This document shows, one piece after another, positions 32,961-42,461 of a stretch of DNA of 64,000 bases. Within the stretch, counting starts at the first letter, position 1. The number at the start of each line of letters is the position of its first letter. This stretch comes from an uncultured Collinsella sp. (GTDB lineage Bacteria; Actinomycetota; Coriobacteriia; Coriobacteriales; Coriobacteriaceae). The notes under the pieces were generated by a model that saw only the letters and a program-made list of their open reading frames with translations, made no database searches and was not told where the DNA came from. The stretch covers positions 1-64,000 of the forward strand of contig UQZU01000001.1 in the NCBI GenBank assembly GCA_900545665.1. Reading direction: 5' to 3'. A program made the translations under genes and the position numbers.

Positions 32961-34424
32961 CTACTCCATCATATCGAGGACGGAAGGGCGAAGCTCGTTC
33001 TCGGCGGCCTCGGGATCGGTCTCGCGCAGGCGGTTGATGTAGCGGTTGTACCACATCACGGCAAGGCCCAGGAAGACAACCACGCCGCCGACGTTGTAGA
33101 CCAGCGTCAGCCACAGAGGCTGATCGAGCGGAATGGTGCCGCAGATAAGCACGAAGCAGAAGACCACAAGCAGGAATGCAGCAATGACCAGGCCAAAGGT
33201 GCGCGAACCCATGCGGAAGCCACGGGGAGCAGCGTCGAAGTTCTTGCGCAACATAAAGTAGGCAAGCAGGATCAGCAGCGGCGGGAGCAGAGCGGTGGCA
33301 GCCGTCATGTTGGTGACGATCATGAGCAGGTCGTCGAGGTTACCGGAGCCCAGGGCCGGAATGATCAGGATGGGGACGACGATGGCGAACTGCAGCCAAG
33401 CAGCGCGGGCAGGAATGCCATGCTCGTTGAGCTCGACGATCTTGCTACCAAAGACGCCCTTGGGGATCTCGGTGAAGAACACCTTGATGGGAGCGGAGGT
33501 CCACATCATGAGGGAGCCCAGCGTGGCGGCGAGAAGGATCAAGCCGATGGCGCGCGTAGACACTTCCATGGGAATGCCAAAGTGGGCAAAGACAGCGCCG
33601 AATACGTCGAAGATACCGGTGGAGATGGCAACGCCGCCCTCGGGGATGAACAGGTTAACCAGCAGCGAAGCGCCTGCATACAGGAGGCCGATGGTCAGGC
33701 CGGCGATAACGACGGTGCGCACGAAGGCCTTGACGCCACCCTTAAGGTCGTTAAGGAACACGCCGACAGACTCAGCGCCGCCAACGCCCTGGATGATCCA
33801 GGCAAGCGTACCGAAGAAGCCCCACGCAGTTGCGAAGTTGCTCATGTCGGGAGCCATGTTAGCGGGAGTAGGAGCCGTAGCGAACTCAACGCCGCCAAAG
33901 GCAGCAGCCAGGGACAGCAGGATGAACACGGCGGTCAGGCCGAGAGCCGCGGTCGAACCGAAGGAGGAAATGGAGCCGATCCACTTAGCGCCCTTGGTCG
34001 AAACCCACGTGGCGATAGCAAAGACGACGATCTCGATAATGGTGATCCACAGCTGCGAAAGCTCGGCGTTGGCACCAAAGAACACGTAGCTCGCGTAGAT
34101 GATGACGTTGGGCAGGACGGACGCAAAGAAGAACAGGTTAACAAACCAGTAGCTAAATGCCGTCAGGAACGCCCAGCGACCACCCATCGAGGTCTTAACC
34201 CATGCGTACACGCCAGACTCGGAGTCCTTGTTGAGGCCGACGAACTCGGCGGTAACCAGGGTATAGGGGACAAAGTACAAAAGCGTGGCGAAGAAGAACG
34301 ACGGCGCAGCTGCCAAGCCGATGGCCGCGTTGTTGTTGATGATGTTCTTGATACCGAACACGGCGGCGACCGTCATGCCCAGCAGAGCGAACGAACCAAT
34401 CGTTCCTCGTTTTTCAGAGCTCAT
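32961..34424 (-). CDS. APC-superfamily amino-acid permease/antiporter
   Basis: A 487-residue protein with about 12-14 membrane segments. It opens SFALLGMTVAAVFGIKNI and has the SGVYAWVKTSMGGRWAF loop typical of the glutamate:GABA antiporter-like branch of the APC family. The substrate is not evident. It stands alone between the HPr-like gene and ebgC. The start at 34424 follows GGGAGGG; the Met 12 bases upstream has no site. Confidence 0.85.
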   Translation of the reverse strand: MSSEKRGTIGSFALLGMTVAAVFGIKNIINNNAAIGLAAAPSFFFATLLYFVPYTLVTAEFVGLNKDSESGVYAWVKTSMGGRWAFLTAFSYWFVNLFFFASVLPNVIIYASYVFFGANAELSQLWITIIEIVVFAIATWVSTKGAKWIGSISSFGSTAALGLTAVFILLSLAAAFGGVEFATAPTPANMAPDMSNFATAWGFFGTLAWIIQGVGGAESVGVFLNDLKGGVKAFVRTVVIAGLTIGLLYAGASLLVNLFIPEGGVAISTGIFDVFGAVFAHFGIPMEVSTRAIGLILLAATLGSLMMWTSAPIKVFFTEIPKGVFGSKIVELNEHGIPARAAWLQFAIVVPILIIPALGSGNLDDLLMIVTNMTAATALLPPLLILLAYFMLRKNFDAAPRGFRMGSRTFGLVIAAFLLVVFCFVLICGTIPLDQPLWLTLVYNVGGVVVFLGLAVMWYNRYINRLRETDPEAAENELRPSVLDMME

Positions 34425-34577
34425 AAGCCCTCCCAATCATCTGTTAAATGTCATCTAAAACCGTCCGAGCTGCAAGTGCAAACACGGATGGCGCACCTGC
34501 TAAGGGGAATGGGGAAAAGGGAGTCAACAAAGCCATCCCCCTTAACGGCGCGAAGCAAACGTCCAGGCGGACGAATA

Positions 34578-35033
34578 CTACTTGTTGGGGAAGGAATAAC
34601 CTTCGACTGTCACGTGCAGTACCACGACGCGGGGATCCGCGGCATCGGCCACGACACGGTAGGCCTCGTCAATTTCGACGACGGCAACGCCGCCGGCGGG
34701 AATCGTCACGGTCTCCCCCGTACCCTCAAAGCGCTCGCGATCATCGATATCGCTGTAGGCGCGCGTACAGGTAAGATCGGCCTTGGAAGCCACCTCAACG
34801 GTCAGATTGCCGTCGAGCGGGGCGAGCACGGCATGGTAGCGACGGTGACCGACCAGATCGGCAGTAGCCGCCTCGTGGGCGTTCACCCACCAATACACCA
34901 GCGAGTCGCCGATAGAGTACGCCACATCGTGCTGCAGTTCAGAAACGCCGTCGAGTGCCTGACCGGTACGCATCCACTTCTTGACGGACTTCATCTGGGC
35001 GTCGAAATCGGCACGCGAGTTAAAGATATGCAT
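34578..35033 (-). CDS. ebgC: EbgC/YhcH-family beta-galactosidase small subunit
   Basis: A 151-residue cupin-like protein of the YhcH/YjgK/YiaL family, as EbgC of E. coli: MHIFNSRADFDAQMKSVKKWM at the start, then an HAVLAPLDGNLTVEV block. In E. coli, EbgC forms a complex with EbgA and is needed for its full activity. The gene starts 3 bases after the ebgA stop, and AAGGAGGC lies in the end of ebgA, so the two are translationally coupled. Confidence 0.85.
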   Translation of the reverse strand: MHIFNSRADFDAQMKSVKKWMRTGQALDGVSELQHDVAYSIGDSLVYWWVNAHEAATADLVGHRRYHAVLAPLDGNLTVEVASKADLTCTRAYSDIDDRERFEGTGETVTIPAGGVAVVEIDEAYRVVADAADPRVVVLHVTVEGYSFPNK

Positions 35034-35036
35034 GAC

Positions 35037-38000
35037 TTATGCCTCCTTAATGGGTGCCAGCGCCTGAGCCAGATCGGCAGACGTCAGCGGTCGCAGGGAC
35101 ACCTCAAAGCTGAAGCTCTCAAAACGGGTGCGATAGGAATCGAGCACCTCGGAACCCCAAGAGTTCGAGCCAAGGCCGAGCAGCTGGTCGTTGATGTTGA
35201 CCGTAACCGTGTCGCCCGGGACAAGATCGTAGACATGCTTGGCGCTATCGATAGCCTCGCAGCTATAGGGCCATGCGGAGAACGAGAACGGATTGGAAGC
35301 GGCGTCGCTCGGACGCGTCACGACCAGACCGTCACCGTGGCTGGAGCGCAGGGCAACCCAGCGGGTACCCTCGCGGTTGGCACAGTCCTGAGGCATAACG
35401 TAGGGCGTGAACATGTCGTCGACCGTAGTGCGGTAATGACCGACCGGGTTGGCACGCAGCGAGTCCGGATAGTTCTCGCCCGGGCCGTGGCCATACCACT
35501 CGACGGCACGATCGCAACCGGGAACCTCAAAGGAGATGCCGATGCGCGGGATAATGTCCGAATAGTCGCCGTAGGGCTCGCCGGAAACCTTGAGGTCGAC
35601 GCGACCGCTCGGAAGCACGGTGTAGACAAGCTCGACGCGCATGCCGAACGCGCGGACGGGAGGAGCAATACGTTGGCTCACGGTAACGACGACCGCATTG
35701 CCGTCCTGCTTCCAAAAAACCTTGCGGGTGGACGTCTGCATTACATCAATGAAGTTGTCCTTCCACAGGGAGTCGTACTCCTGGGCGTGGTTGTCGACGA
35801 GCGGATGCCAAAAACCAACCTGGGGACCAGAGGCCATGACGTCACGCCCGGATGCCTTCCACTTGCTCACGGTGCCGTTGACCTTGCTGAAGGTCAGCTC
35901 GCCGTTGAGGGAGTGAATGCGAATCTCCTGCTCGGTCTCCTCGACCGTAAGCTCAGAACGAGCTGGGGCGGCGATGGCCGGCGCCGGATGGTTTGCGATG
36001 GCAAACTGGCTTGCACCCAGCTGGAACATCGGCTCGCACCAGACGTGAGCGGCCATGGTGTAGGCGCGCACGGTCAGCAGGGTCTCGCCTACCGCGGCCT
36101 CGCGAATCACCAGCGGAAGCTGGACGGACTCGCCGGGGGCAACCGCACCGGGCATGAGCGTCTTGCGGCAAACCACGTCGCCGTCCACCAGGGTCTCCGC
36201 CGACAGGCAAACATCCTCGAGGGTGGTAAACCAACGCTTGTTGGTGACGGCCAGCTCGCCCGCCTCGGCATCGTAGGCCATGCGAACCGGGCAGATGACC
36301 TGACCATACTCAGTGAGGCCCGGGCTCGGCTGCTGCCAAGGGAACACCATGCCGTCGATGCAGAAGTTGCTGTTATTGGGGTAATCGCCGTTGTCGCCAC
36401 CATACATATCGTAGGCAACGCCGTCCTCGGTCACAGCAGCCAAACCGTGGTCGCACCATTCCCAGATAAACTGGCCTTGGATGCAATCCCAGCGATCGAA
36501 GACCTCCTGGTACTCGGACAGACCTCCGGGGCCATTACCCATGGAGTGGCCATACTCGCAGTTGATGCGCGGCTTGGGGAACGGATGCTCACCAAAGTCG
36601 TTCATCTGCGACACACGGGAGTACATCGTGGAAATGACGTCGACGGTATCGGCGTTGCGGTCCTCCTCGTAGTGGACCGGACGACCATCGAGCTCGTGAG
36701 CCTTGGCGTACATCGCGCGGATGTTGCAGCCATAGCCGCTCTCGTTGCCCAGCGACCACATGATGATGCACGCGTGGTTGTGCTCCTGCATCACCAGGCG
36801 CTCAATACGGTCGACGTAGGCCGGCTCCCATGCCGGGTCGTCGGTAACCAGGGCGATGTTGCCGATATTCTCGAAGCCGTGGCTCTCCATATCGGTCTCG
36901 GCGACCAGCATGATGCCATACTCATCACACAGCTCGTAGAAGCGCGGGTCATTGGCATAGTGAGAGGTGCGCACTGCGTTGATGTTGTGCTGCTTCATGA
37001 GCTCCAGGTCGCGGCGCATGCGATCGAGGCCCACGGCGCGGCCCTTGTGATCGTCGTGATCGTGGCGGTTGACGCCATGCATCTTAAAGTAAGTGCCGTT
37101 GAGGTAGATATGATTGCCCTCGACCGTCACCTCGGCAAGACCCTGGCGATGCGGGACGTACTCGCTCACCTTGTCGCCGTCGTAGACCTCAAACGTAAGA
37201 TCGTAGAGGAAGGGGTCCTCGGGATTCCAGAAGTGGGCATCGGTCACGCTGCACTCGGCATGGCCGTCGACGCACTCACCCGTAGCCACCACGTTCTCGC
37301 CATCGCTGAGCGTAAACACAACGCGGGAAGCGCCCTCGGCAACCGTATCGAGCGTGATCAGAGCGGCATCGCCCTCGCGGTGCGTGCGGAACCTAAAGTC
37401 GACCAGGTGCGCGGGGGGACGCTGCATAAGGTACACATCGCGGAAGATGCCCGAGGCCCACCACATGTCCTGATCCTCGATGTAGCTGCCATCGCTGTAC
37501 TGCAGGACCTTGACCGCAAACAGGTTGTCGCCCTCGACGAGCGCGTCGGTCACATCGAACTCGGCAGACAGGCGCGAACCCTTGGTCATGCCGATATACT
37601 GACCGTTGACGTACAGCTCGCCATAGCTCTCGATGCCGTCGAAGCGAATGATCTCGCGAGCGCCGGCAGGAACGGCGGGAAGGTTGACGATGCGCTGGTA
37701 GACGCCCGTGGGGTCGTCGGAGGGAACGAACGGCTGATCAACCGGGAACGGGAAACCCTCGTCGGTGTAGGCAAGGTTGCCATAGCCGTCCACCTGCCAC
37801 AGGTGCGGAACCTCCACGTGATCCCACTCGGGCCTGTACGTGGAGAGTTCCTCGTTGGAGACGGCAGCGGGGCCCTCAAAGAGGCGGAACTGCCACGAGC
37901 CGGACAGCTGGACAAACCCGCGCGACAGCTCGCGGCTGTACGTTGCAGCGAGATCGGCGGTCTCATAACCCATAAAGTACGCATGGGGTGCCAGGCGGTT

Positions 38001-38045
38001 CCTATGGGTGAGCGCTTGGTTTTCCCAATCGTTAATGGTGTCCAT
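35037..38045 (-). CDS. ebgA: GH2 beta-galactosidase large subunit
   Basis: A 1002-residue GH2 enzyme with the five-domain LacZ/EbgA layout: sugar-binding jelly roll, Ig-like domain, TIM barrel with the acid/base in IIMWSLGNESGYG and the nucleophile in INCEYGHSMGNGPG, then a C-terminal Bgal_small_N domain. GVNRHDHD is the conserved barrel entry. It hydrolyses lactose or other beta-galactosides in the cytoplasm. The partner EbgC is encoded next. A dedicated LacI gene is divergent, with three CAACCGGTTG operators between. The start at 38045 follows GAAGGAG. Confidence 0.95.
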   Translation of the reverse strand: MDTINDWENQALTHRNRLAPHAYFMGYETADLAATYSRELSRGFVQLSGSWQFRLFEGPAAVSNEELSTYRPEWDHVEVPHLWQVDGYGNLAYTDEGFPFPVDQPFVPSDDPTGVYQRIVNLPAVPAGAREIIRFDGIESYGELYVNGQYIGMTKGSRLSAEFDVTDALVEGDNLFAVKVLQYSDGSYIEDQDMWWASGIFRDVYLMQRPPAHLVDFRFRTHREGDAALITLDTVAEGASRVVFTLSDGENVVATGECVDGHAECSVTDAHFWNPEDPFLYDLTFEVYDGDKVSEYVPHRQGLAEVTVEGNHIYLNGTYFKMHGVNRHDHDDHKGRAVGLDRMRRDLELMKQHNINAVRTSHYANDPRFYELCDEYGIMLVAETDMESHGFENIGNIALVTDDPAWEPAYVDRIERLVMQEHNHACIIMWSLGNESGYGCNIRAMYAKAHELDGRPVHYEEDRNADTVDVISTMYSRVSQMNDFGEHPFPKPRINCEYGHSMGNGPGGLSEYQEVFDRWDCIQGQFIWEWCDHGLAAVTEDGVAYDMYGGDNGDYPNNSNFCIDGMVFPWQQPSPGLTEYGQVICPVRMAYDAEAGELAVTNKRWFTTLEDVCLSAETLVDGDVVCRKTLMPGAVAPGESVQLPLVIREAAVGETLLTVRAYTMAAHVWCEPMFQLGASQFAIANHPAPAIAAPARSELTVEETEQEIRIHSLNGELTFSKVNGTVSKWKASGRDVMASGPQVGFWHPLVDNHAQEYDSLWKDNFIDVMQTSTRKVFWKQDGNAVVVTVSQRIAPPVRAFGMRVELVYTVLPSGRVDLKVSGEPYGDYSDIIPRIGISFEVPGCDRAVEWYGHGPGENYPDSLRANPVGHYRTTVDDMFTPYVMPQDCANREGTRWVALRSSHGDGLVVTRPSDAASNPFSFSAWPYSCEAIDSAKHVYDLVPGDTVTVNINDQLLGLGSNSWGSEVLDSYRTRFESFSFEVSLRPLTSADLAQALAPIKEA

Positions 38046-38077
38046 GGTGATGCTCCTTCGTCATCGTAGTGATTCTT

Positions 38078-38179
38078 GTGCAACCGGTTGTCCTTATCTT
38101 ACGGGCGATGCAAAAAACTGTGCAACCGGTTGTCCGCTGAACGGTCGATTTGGTCGGATTAACGGTGCAACCGGTTGTA
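38078..38179. promoter_or_regulatory. Three CAACCGGTTG operators upstream of ebgA
   Basis: The perfect palindrome CAACCGGTTG, each time preceded by GTG, occurs at 38081-38090, 38123-38132 and 38168-38177. Spacings are 42 and 45 bases, close to four turns. Half-sites TGCAACCG (about 38247) and GGTTGCA (about 38303) lie nearer the divergent lacI gene. These are the likely sites of the LacI protein at 38422. Confidence 0.85.
38138..38167 (-). promoter_or_regulatory. AACGG 21-bp direct-repeat element upstream of ebgA
   Basis: AACGG at 38140-38144 and 38161-38165, with TCGATTTGGTCGG between, set between the second and third operators. It starts about 93 bp upstream of ebgA. Confidence 0.65.
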
Positions 38180-38421
38180 CAACCGCGACACTTATGTCAC
38201 CCTGAGTATCGAAACTCAGCGCAAGACATCGTTCTCAAGCTTGTATGCAACCGCCACGCCCGCTGATATCTCACCCATACGAGACGTATTCGATTGCGGC
38301 TTGGTTGCAAAACGACACCGGTCACCGGATATCATGAACGCTGTTCAGGCGCACTATAGTAAGCTGTATCCGCACCAGCCCGTATCAGCGACAACATCGA
38401 CCGCATTCTCCAGGAGACGCC

Positions 38422-39438
38422 ATGACCCAATCAGTTCGCACCGCACCTACGCTTGCCGAGGTTGCCGCAGCTGCCGGCGTGTCGCGCTCCACGGCATCGC
38501 GCGCTCTCAACGATTCGCCCCGCATTAGCGAGGAAACCAAAAGGCGCGTCCGCGCGGCGGCCAAGGAAGTCAATTTTGTCCCCAACGCTCGTGGCCGAGC
38601 GCTCGCTGTCGGGCGCACGGAAATCATCGCCGTGCTCGTGACCGAGCCCCTAAGTGAACTCTTCAGCGACCCCACTTATAGCGAGTTTTTGAGCGGCATT
38701 ACTGAGGAACTGTCGGAGTCGTCCTATCTGCCCGTTATCTTGCAGGCGTCTTCTACGCATGAGCGCAACCGCGCACGCGAGCACTTTGAGCGCCGCTCGT
38801 TCGACGCCGTGATCGACGTCTCCCCCTACAAGGGCAGCGAGCTGCTCGAGGTACTGTGCGAGCTGGGCGTACCCACCGTGTTGTGCGGCCAGCTCGAGGG
38901 CCACCCCTATCGCGATGTGTTCTCGACAGTCTACTCTGACGACGAAGAGGGCGGACGCTTTGCGGCACTCGCCATAAAGGATCGCGGGCGCAAAGATATC
39001 GTCGCCGTGTTGGGACCGCAAGACAACCCCGCTGTTGCCGACCGCCTGCGCGGCTACCGCGCCGTCTTGGGCGAAGACCTCCCAAACGCAAACGTTATCT
39101 ATACCGGCTGGAACAGCGGAGACGGCTATCAGGCCATGCACCAGATTCTCGCGCGCGAGATCGCTTTCGATGGCGTGCTCTGCGGATCGGACCGTATCGC
39201 GGCTGGCGTCATCACCGCACTCAACGAGGCAGGCCTATCCGTTCCTGCGGACGTTTCTGTCGTCGGCTTCGACGATCACGAGATTGCGGCGCGCTGCGTC
39301 CCCGCGCTCACGACCGTCCGCCAGCCCCTGCGCGAAGAAGGACACATGGCCGCCAACATTGCGCTCGACATGATCAAGGGTGCCGAGCCCACCACCTCCG
39401 TGATGCACATGCAGCTGATCCAGAGAGACTCACTATAA
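38422..39438 (+). CDS. LacI-family regulator of the beta-galactosidase genes
   Basis: A 338-residue LacI/GalR repressor: helix-turn-helix TLAEVAAAAGVSRSTASRAL near residues 10-30, hinge RGRALAVGRT, then the sugar-binding domain with FDGVLCGSDRIAAGV and SVVGFDDHEIA. It is divergent from ebgA, and three perfect CAACCGGTTG operators lie between. The start follows AGGAGA, and a CACTATAG promoter-like box lies about 65 bp upstream. Confidence 0.9.
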   Translation: MTQSVRTAPTLAEVAAAAGVSRSTASRALNDSPRISEETKRRVRAAAKEVNFVPNARGRALAVGRTEIIAVLVTEPLSELFSDPTYSEFLSGITEELSESSYLPVILQASSTHERNRAREHFERRSFDAVIDVSPYKGSELLEVLCELGVPTVLCGQLEGHPYRDVFSTVYSDDEEGGRFAALAIKDRGRKDIVAVLGPQDNPAVADRLRGYRAVLGEDLPNANVIYTGWNSGDGYQAMHQILAREIAFDGVLCGSDRIAAGVITALNEAGLSVPADVSVVGFDDHEIAARCVPALTTVRQPLREEGHMAANIALDMIKGAEPTTSVMHMQLIQRDSL

Positions 39439-39442
39439 GAAA

Positions 39443-39650
39443 CTGGGGGCAGGCTTTCCGCCAGACAGTTGTTGCGGAAAGCCTGTCCCGTTTGAGCGCT
39501 CATTCTGGGGCACAGTTTCCGTTAGACAGCTCAACCGGAAACTGTGCCCCATTATTTTGCCGAATACTGGGTCGCGCTTTCCCAAAGGACCCCCTTTGGG
39601 AAAGCGCGACCCCTTCTGGACGCAGATTCCGGGTTGTAGTTTCCCGGCGC
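39443..39650. repeat. Tandem array of three to four stem-loops, 61-bp period
   Basis: Three long stem-loops follow each other at a regular step: 39446-39489 (16-bp stem), 39507-39550 (15 bp) and 39569-39613 (20 bp, 4-base loop). A fourth unit beginning at about 39629 has lost its 3' arm. Each starts after an (A/T)CTGGG-like stretch and carries CTTTCC or GTTTCC near the stem top. Loops one and two share AGACAG. Arm sequences differ between units while pairing is kept. Confidence 0.8.
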
Positions 39651-39690
39651 ACGACGGCAAGCCTCCAAACCATGACGTCACGACATAAAA

Positions 39691-39721
39691 AACGAGGGAA
39701 GGCACGTGTCCTTCCCTCGTT
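39691..39721 (-). terminator. Terminator after aspS
   Basis: A 12-bp perfect stem (39691-39702 with 39710-39721) with a 7-base loop; the minus strand continues into a run of six T. Confidence 0.92.
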
Positions 39722-39744
39722 ACAGGCAATATGTAGCCGCTTCC

Positions 39745-41532
39745 CTACATCAGGCGCAGACTGACGTCCTTGAGCTGGGCGCCGCTAACGGCACTCGGAG
39801 CGCCCGACATAAGGTCGGAGCCGCTGGCCGTCTTGGGGAACGCCATGACGTCGCGGATGGAGTCGGAACCGGTGAGCAGCATGCACACGCGGTCCAGGCC
39901 CAGAGCGAAACCGCCCATCGGGGGCGCACCAAACTTGAGGGCCTCCATGAGGAAGCCGAACTGAGACTCGGCACGCTCCTCGGTAAAGCCCAGGAGCTTG
40001 AGCATGGACATCTGCATCTCGGCGTTGTGGATACGCATACCGCCGCCGCCGGCCTCAAAGCCGTCCATGACAAAGTCGTAGGTGCAAGAACCGGCTGCCA
40101 ACGGGTCGGCCTCGATCTTGGCGATGTCGGTCTCGGTCGGCAGGGTGAAGGGCTGGTGCTCGGCGGCATAGGCCTTGCGGTCCTCATCCCAGTGGAACAG
40201 CGGGAAGTTGACGACCCACAGGAAGTCGTGGCCCTCGCGCTTGATCTCGAGTGCGTTGGCCATGTGAGAACGCATGCCGCCCAGGATCTCGTCGGAGAGC
40301 AGGCGCGGGCCGGCGGCGAACATCACAAGGTCGCCGGGCTCGACGTCCATGCGCTCGCGCAGAGCCGCCATCTCCTCGTCCGAGAAGAACTTGACGATGG
40401 GGCTGTTGATGGAGCCGTCCTCGCGGAATGCGATCCAGGCCAGGCCCTTGGCGCCAAACGTGGAGGCCACGCCGGCAAGCTTATCGATCTTGGCACGTGC
40501 CCAGGCGCCGGCGCCCTTGGCGTTGATGGCCTTGACGACAGAGCCCTCCTCGTTTGCGGCAGTCGCAAAGACCTTGAACTTGGAGTTGGCGAAGATGTCG
40601 GTCAGGTCGACCAGGTGCATGCCATAGCGGGTATCGGGCTTGTCGGAGCCATAGGTGTCCATGGCCTCCCAGTAGTCCATGCGACGCAGCGGCGTGGGCA
40701 TCTCGACACCCATGCGGCCGAAGGCATCGGCCAGGACCTCCTCGAGCGCGCTCATGACATCGTTCTGGTCCACGAAGGACATCTCGATATCGACCTGAGT
40801 GAACTCGGGCTGACGGTCGGCACGCAGGTCCTCGTCGCGGAAGCACTTGGCAACCTGGTAGTAGCGCTCGACGCCACCGACCATGAGCAGCTGCTTCAGG
40901 AGCTGCGGGGACTGCGGCAGGGCGTAGAAGTTGCCCGGCTGGATGCGGCTGGGAACGATGAAGTCGCGGGCGCCCTCGGGCGTGGACTTAAACAGGGAGG
41001 GCGTCTCGACCTCCATGAACTCACGGTTGTGCAGCGCCTCGCGAATGGCAAAGGTGAAGTCGGAGCGCAGCTTGAGGTTGGCCATCATCTCGGGACGGCG
41101 GAGGTCCAGATAGCGGTAGCGCAGGCGGGTGTCCTCGCTGGTCTCGATGCCGTCCTCGATCTGGAACGGCGGGGTGACGGACGTGTTGAGCACCTCGGCG
41201 TGGTCGGTCAGGACCTCGATCTCGCCGGTCGCGAGCTTGGTGTTGGTGGTCTCCTCGCCACGGGCGCGCACGACGCCGTGGATCTTGATGGGCCACTCGG
41301 GACGCATGGTCTCGGCGATCTTAAAGGCATCGCCATCGGAGTGCTCGGGGTCGAAGGTGAGCTGCGTGATGCCCTCGCGGTCGCGAAGGTCGCAGAAGAT
41401 AAGGCCGCCGTGGTCGCGGCGACGGCTCACCCAACCGGTGAGGGTGACCTCTTCGCCCACGTTCTCGAAGCGAAGCTCGCCGCAGGTACGGGTGTGCATG
41501 GAATGCTCATCGATGGGACGGGTCTGGCTCAT
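39745..41532 (-). CDS. aspS: Aspartate--tRNA ligase
   Basis: A 595-residue bacterial-type AspRS: N-terminal OB-fold anticodon domain (VTLTGWVSRRRDHGGLIFCDLRD), class II motif 2 (FRDEDLRADRQPEFTQVDIEMSF), the bacterial GAD insertion, and motif 3 (GGFALGLDRVCMLLTG). It charges tRNA-Asp. A nearly complete anti-Shine-Dalgarno match (AAAGGAGG) precedes the start at 41532. It is divergent from serB. Confidence 0.97.
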   Translation of the reverse strand: MSQTRPIDEHSMHTRTCGELRFENVGEEVTLTGWVSRRRDHGGLIFCDLRDREGITQLTFDPEHSDGDAFKIAETMRPEWPIKIHGVVRARGEETTNTKLATGEIEVLTDHAEVLNTSVTPPFQIEDGIETSEDTRLRYRYLDLRRPEMMANLKLRSDFTFAIREALHNREFMEVETPSLFKSTPEGARDFIVPSRIQPGNFYALPQSPQLLKQLLMVGGVERYYQVAKCFRDEDLRADRQPEFTQVDIEMSFVDQNDVMSALEEVLADAFGRMGVEMPTPLRRMDYWEAMDTYGSDKPDTRYGMHLVDLTDIFANSKFKVFATAANEEGSVVKAINAKGAGAWARAKIDKLAGVASTFGAKGLAWIAFREDGSINSPIVKFFSDEEMAALRERMDVEPGDLVMFAAGPRLLSDEILGGMRSHMANALEIKREGHDFLWVVNFPLFHWDEDRKAYAAEHQPFTLPTETDIAKIEADPLAAGSCTYDFVMDGFEAGGGGMRIHNAEMQMSMLKLLGFTEERAESQFGFLMEALKFGAPPMGGFALGLDRVCMLLTGSDSIRDVMAFPKTASGSDLMSGAPSAVSGAQLKDVSLRLM

Positions 41533-41788
41533 ACCAGTGATCCTCCTTTATGGATCTGTGCCGCCCCGTGTCGTTCCGGGCGGCGTCGTACAGATTTGCC
41601 CAGCCTGCGTAAACCGCGCAGCCGGACATGGCGTTCTATCTTATCGCACCCACGTCGATGTACCGCGAAAAAGTAACTCTTGCCCAAAGACTTGACGGAG
41701 ACGAAACAATTGACGCGGTCTGGCCGTCGCCCAGGCGCGCCGCGTGCGACAATGTGTCCCAATACAACTGCACTAGGAAAGGCCCGCC

Positions 41789-42424
41789 ATGACTGCACGC
41801 CTCATCGTTATGGATATCGACTCTACGCTCATCAACCAGGAGGTCATCGACCTGTTGGGCGAGGAAGCCGGCGTGGGCAAGCAGGTAGCGCAGATCACCG
41901 AGCGCGCCATGCGCGGCGAGCTCGACTTTAAGCAGGCGCTCGAGGAACGCGTGGGGCTGCTTGCCGGCTTGGACGAGAGTGTGTTCGAGCGCACCTTTGA
42001 GCACGTGACGTTTACCCCTGGCGCGCTGGAGCTTGTGCGCTCGGCGCACAGCAAGGGCTGGAAGGTCGGCGTGGTAAGCGGCGGCTTTCACGAGGTCGCC
42101 GATAAGATCGTGGCCGCCGCGGGCATCGATTTTTGCCTGGCCAACCGCCTGGAAGTCGTGGACGGCAAGCTCACGGGAAAGTTGGCGGCAAACATTGTGA
42201 CCAAGGAGTCCAAACTTATCCAGATGCTGGATTGGGCAGTTGAGTGCGGCGTCGATATGGCCCACACCGTCGCGATCGGCGACGGCGCCAACGACATCCC
42301 CATGATTCAGGCCGCGGGCACGGGCATCGCGTTTTGCGCCAAGCCCAAGACGCGCGAAGCCGCCCCGTTTGCCATCGACGAGCGCAACCTGATGCTCGCC
42401 ATGGACATCATCCTGCACGACTAG
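41789..42424 (+). CDS. serB: Phosphoserine phosphatase
   Basis: A 211-residue HAD-family enzyme: nucleophile Asp9 and acid/base Asp11 in MDIDSTLI, motif II Ser in VVSGGF, and motif IV GDGANDIPM. It equals the catalytic part of SerB without the N-terminal ACT domains. It makes L-serine from phosphoserine. It lies just before the lar genes but ends before their own promoter region. AGGAAAGG precedes the start. Confidence 0.92.
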   Translation: MTARLIVMDIDSTLINQEVIDLLGEEAGVGKQVAQITERAMRGELDFKQALEERVGLLAGLDESVFERTFEHVTFTPGALELVRSAHSKGWKVGVVSGGFHEVADKIVAAAGIDFCLANRLEVVDGKLTGKLAANIVTKESKLIQMLDWAVECGVDMAHTVAIGDGANDIPMIQAAGTGIAFCAKPKTREAAPFAIDERNLMLAMDIILHD

Positions 42425-42461
42425 CCGATCTGTCTAACAATTAAATCAGTCTGTCCTATAG

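Noticed and set aside
33420..38069. A 1549-codon plus-strand open frame
   Set aside because: It is antisense to ebgA, ebgC and the permease, all of which have clear family motifs. Long antisense frames are expected with this GC-rich codon use. The protein is His/Gly/Val-rich without known motifs.
39443..39650. CRISPR array
   Set aside because: The step is regular, but the units are hairpins with changing arms. There is no constant repeat with variable spacers and no cas gene.
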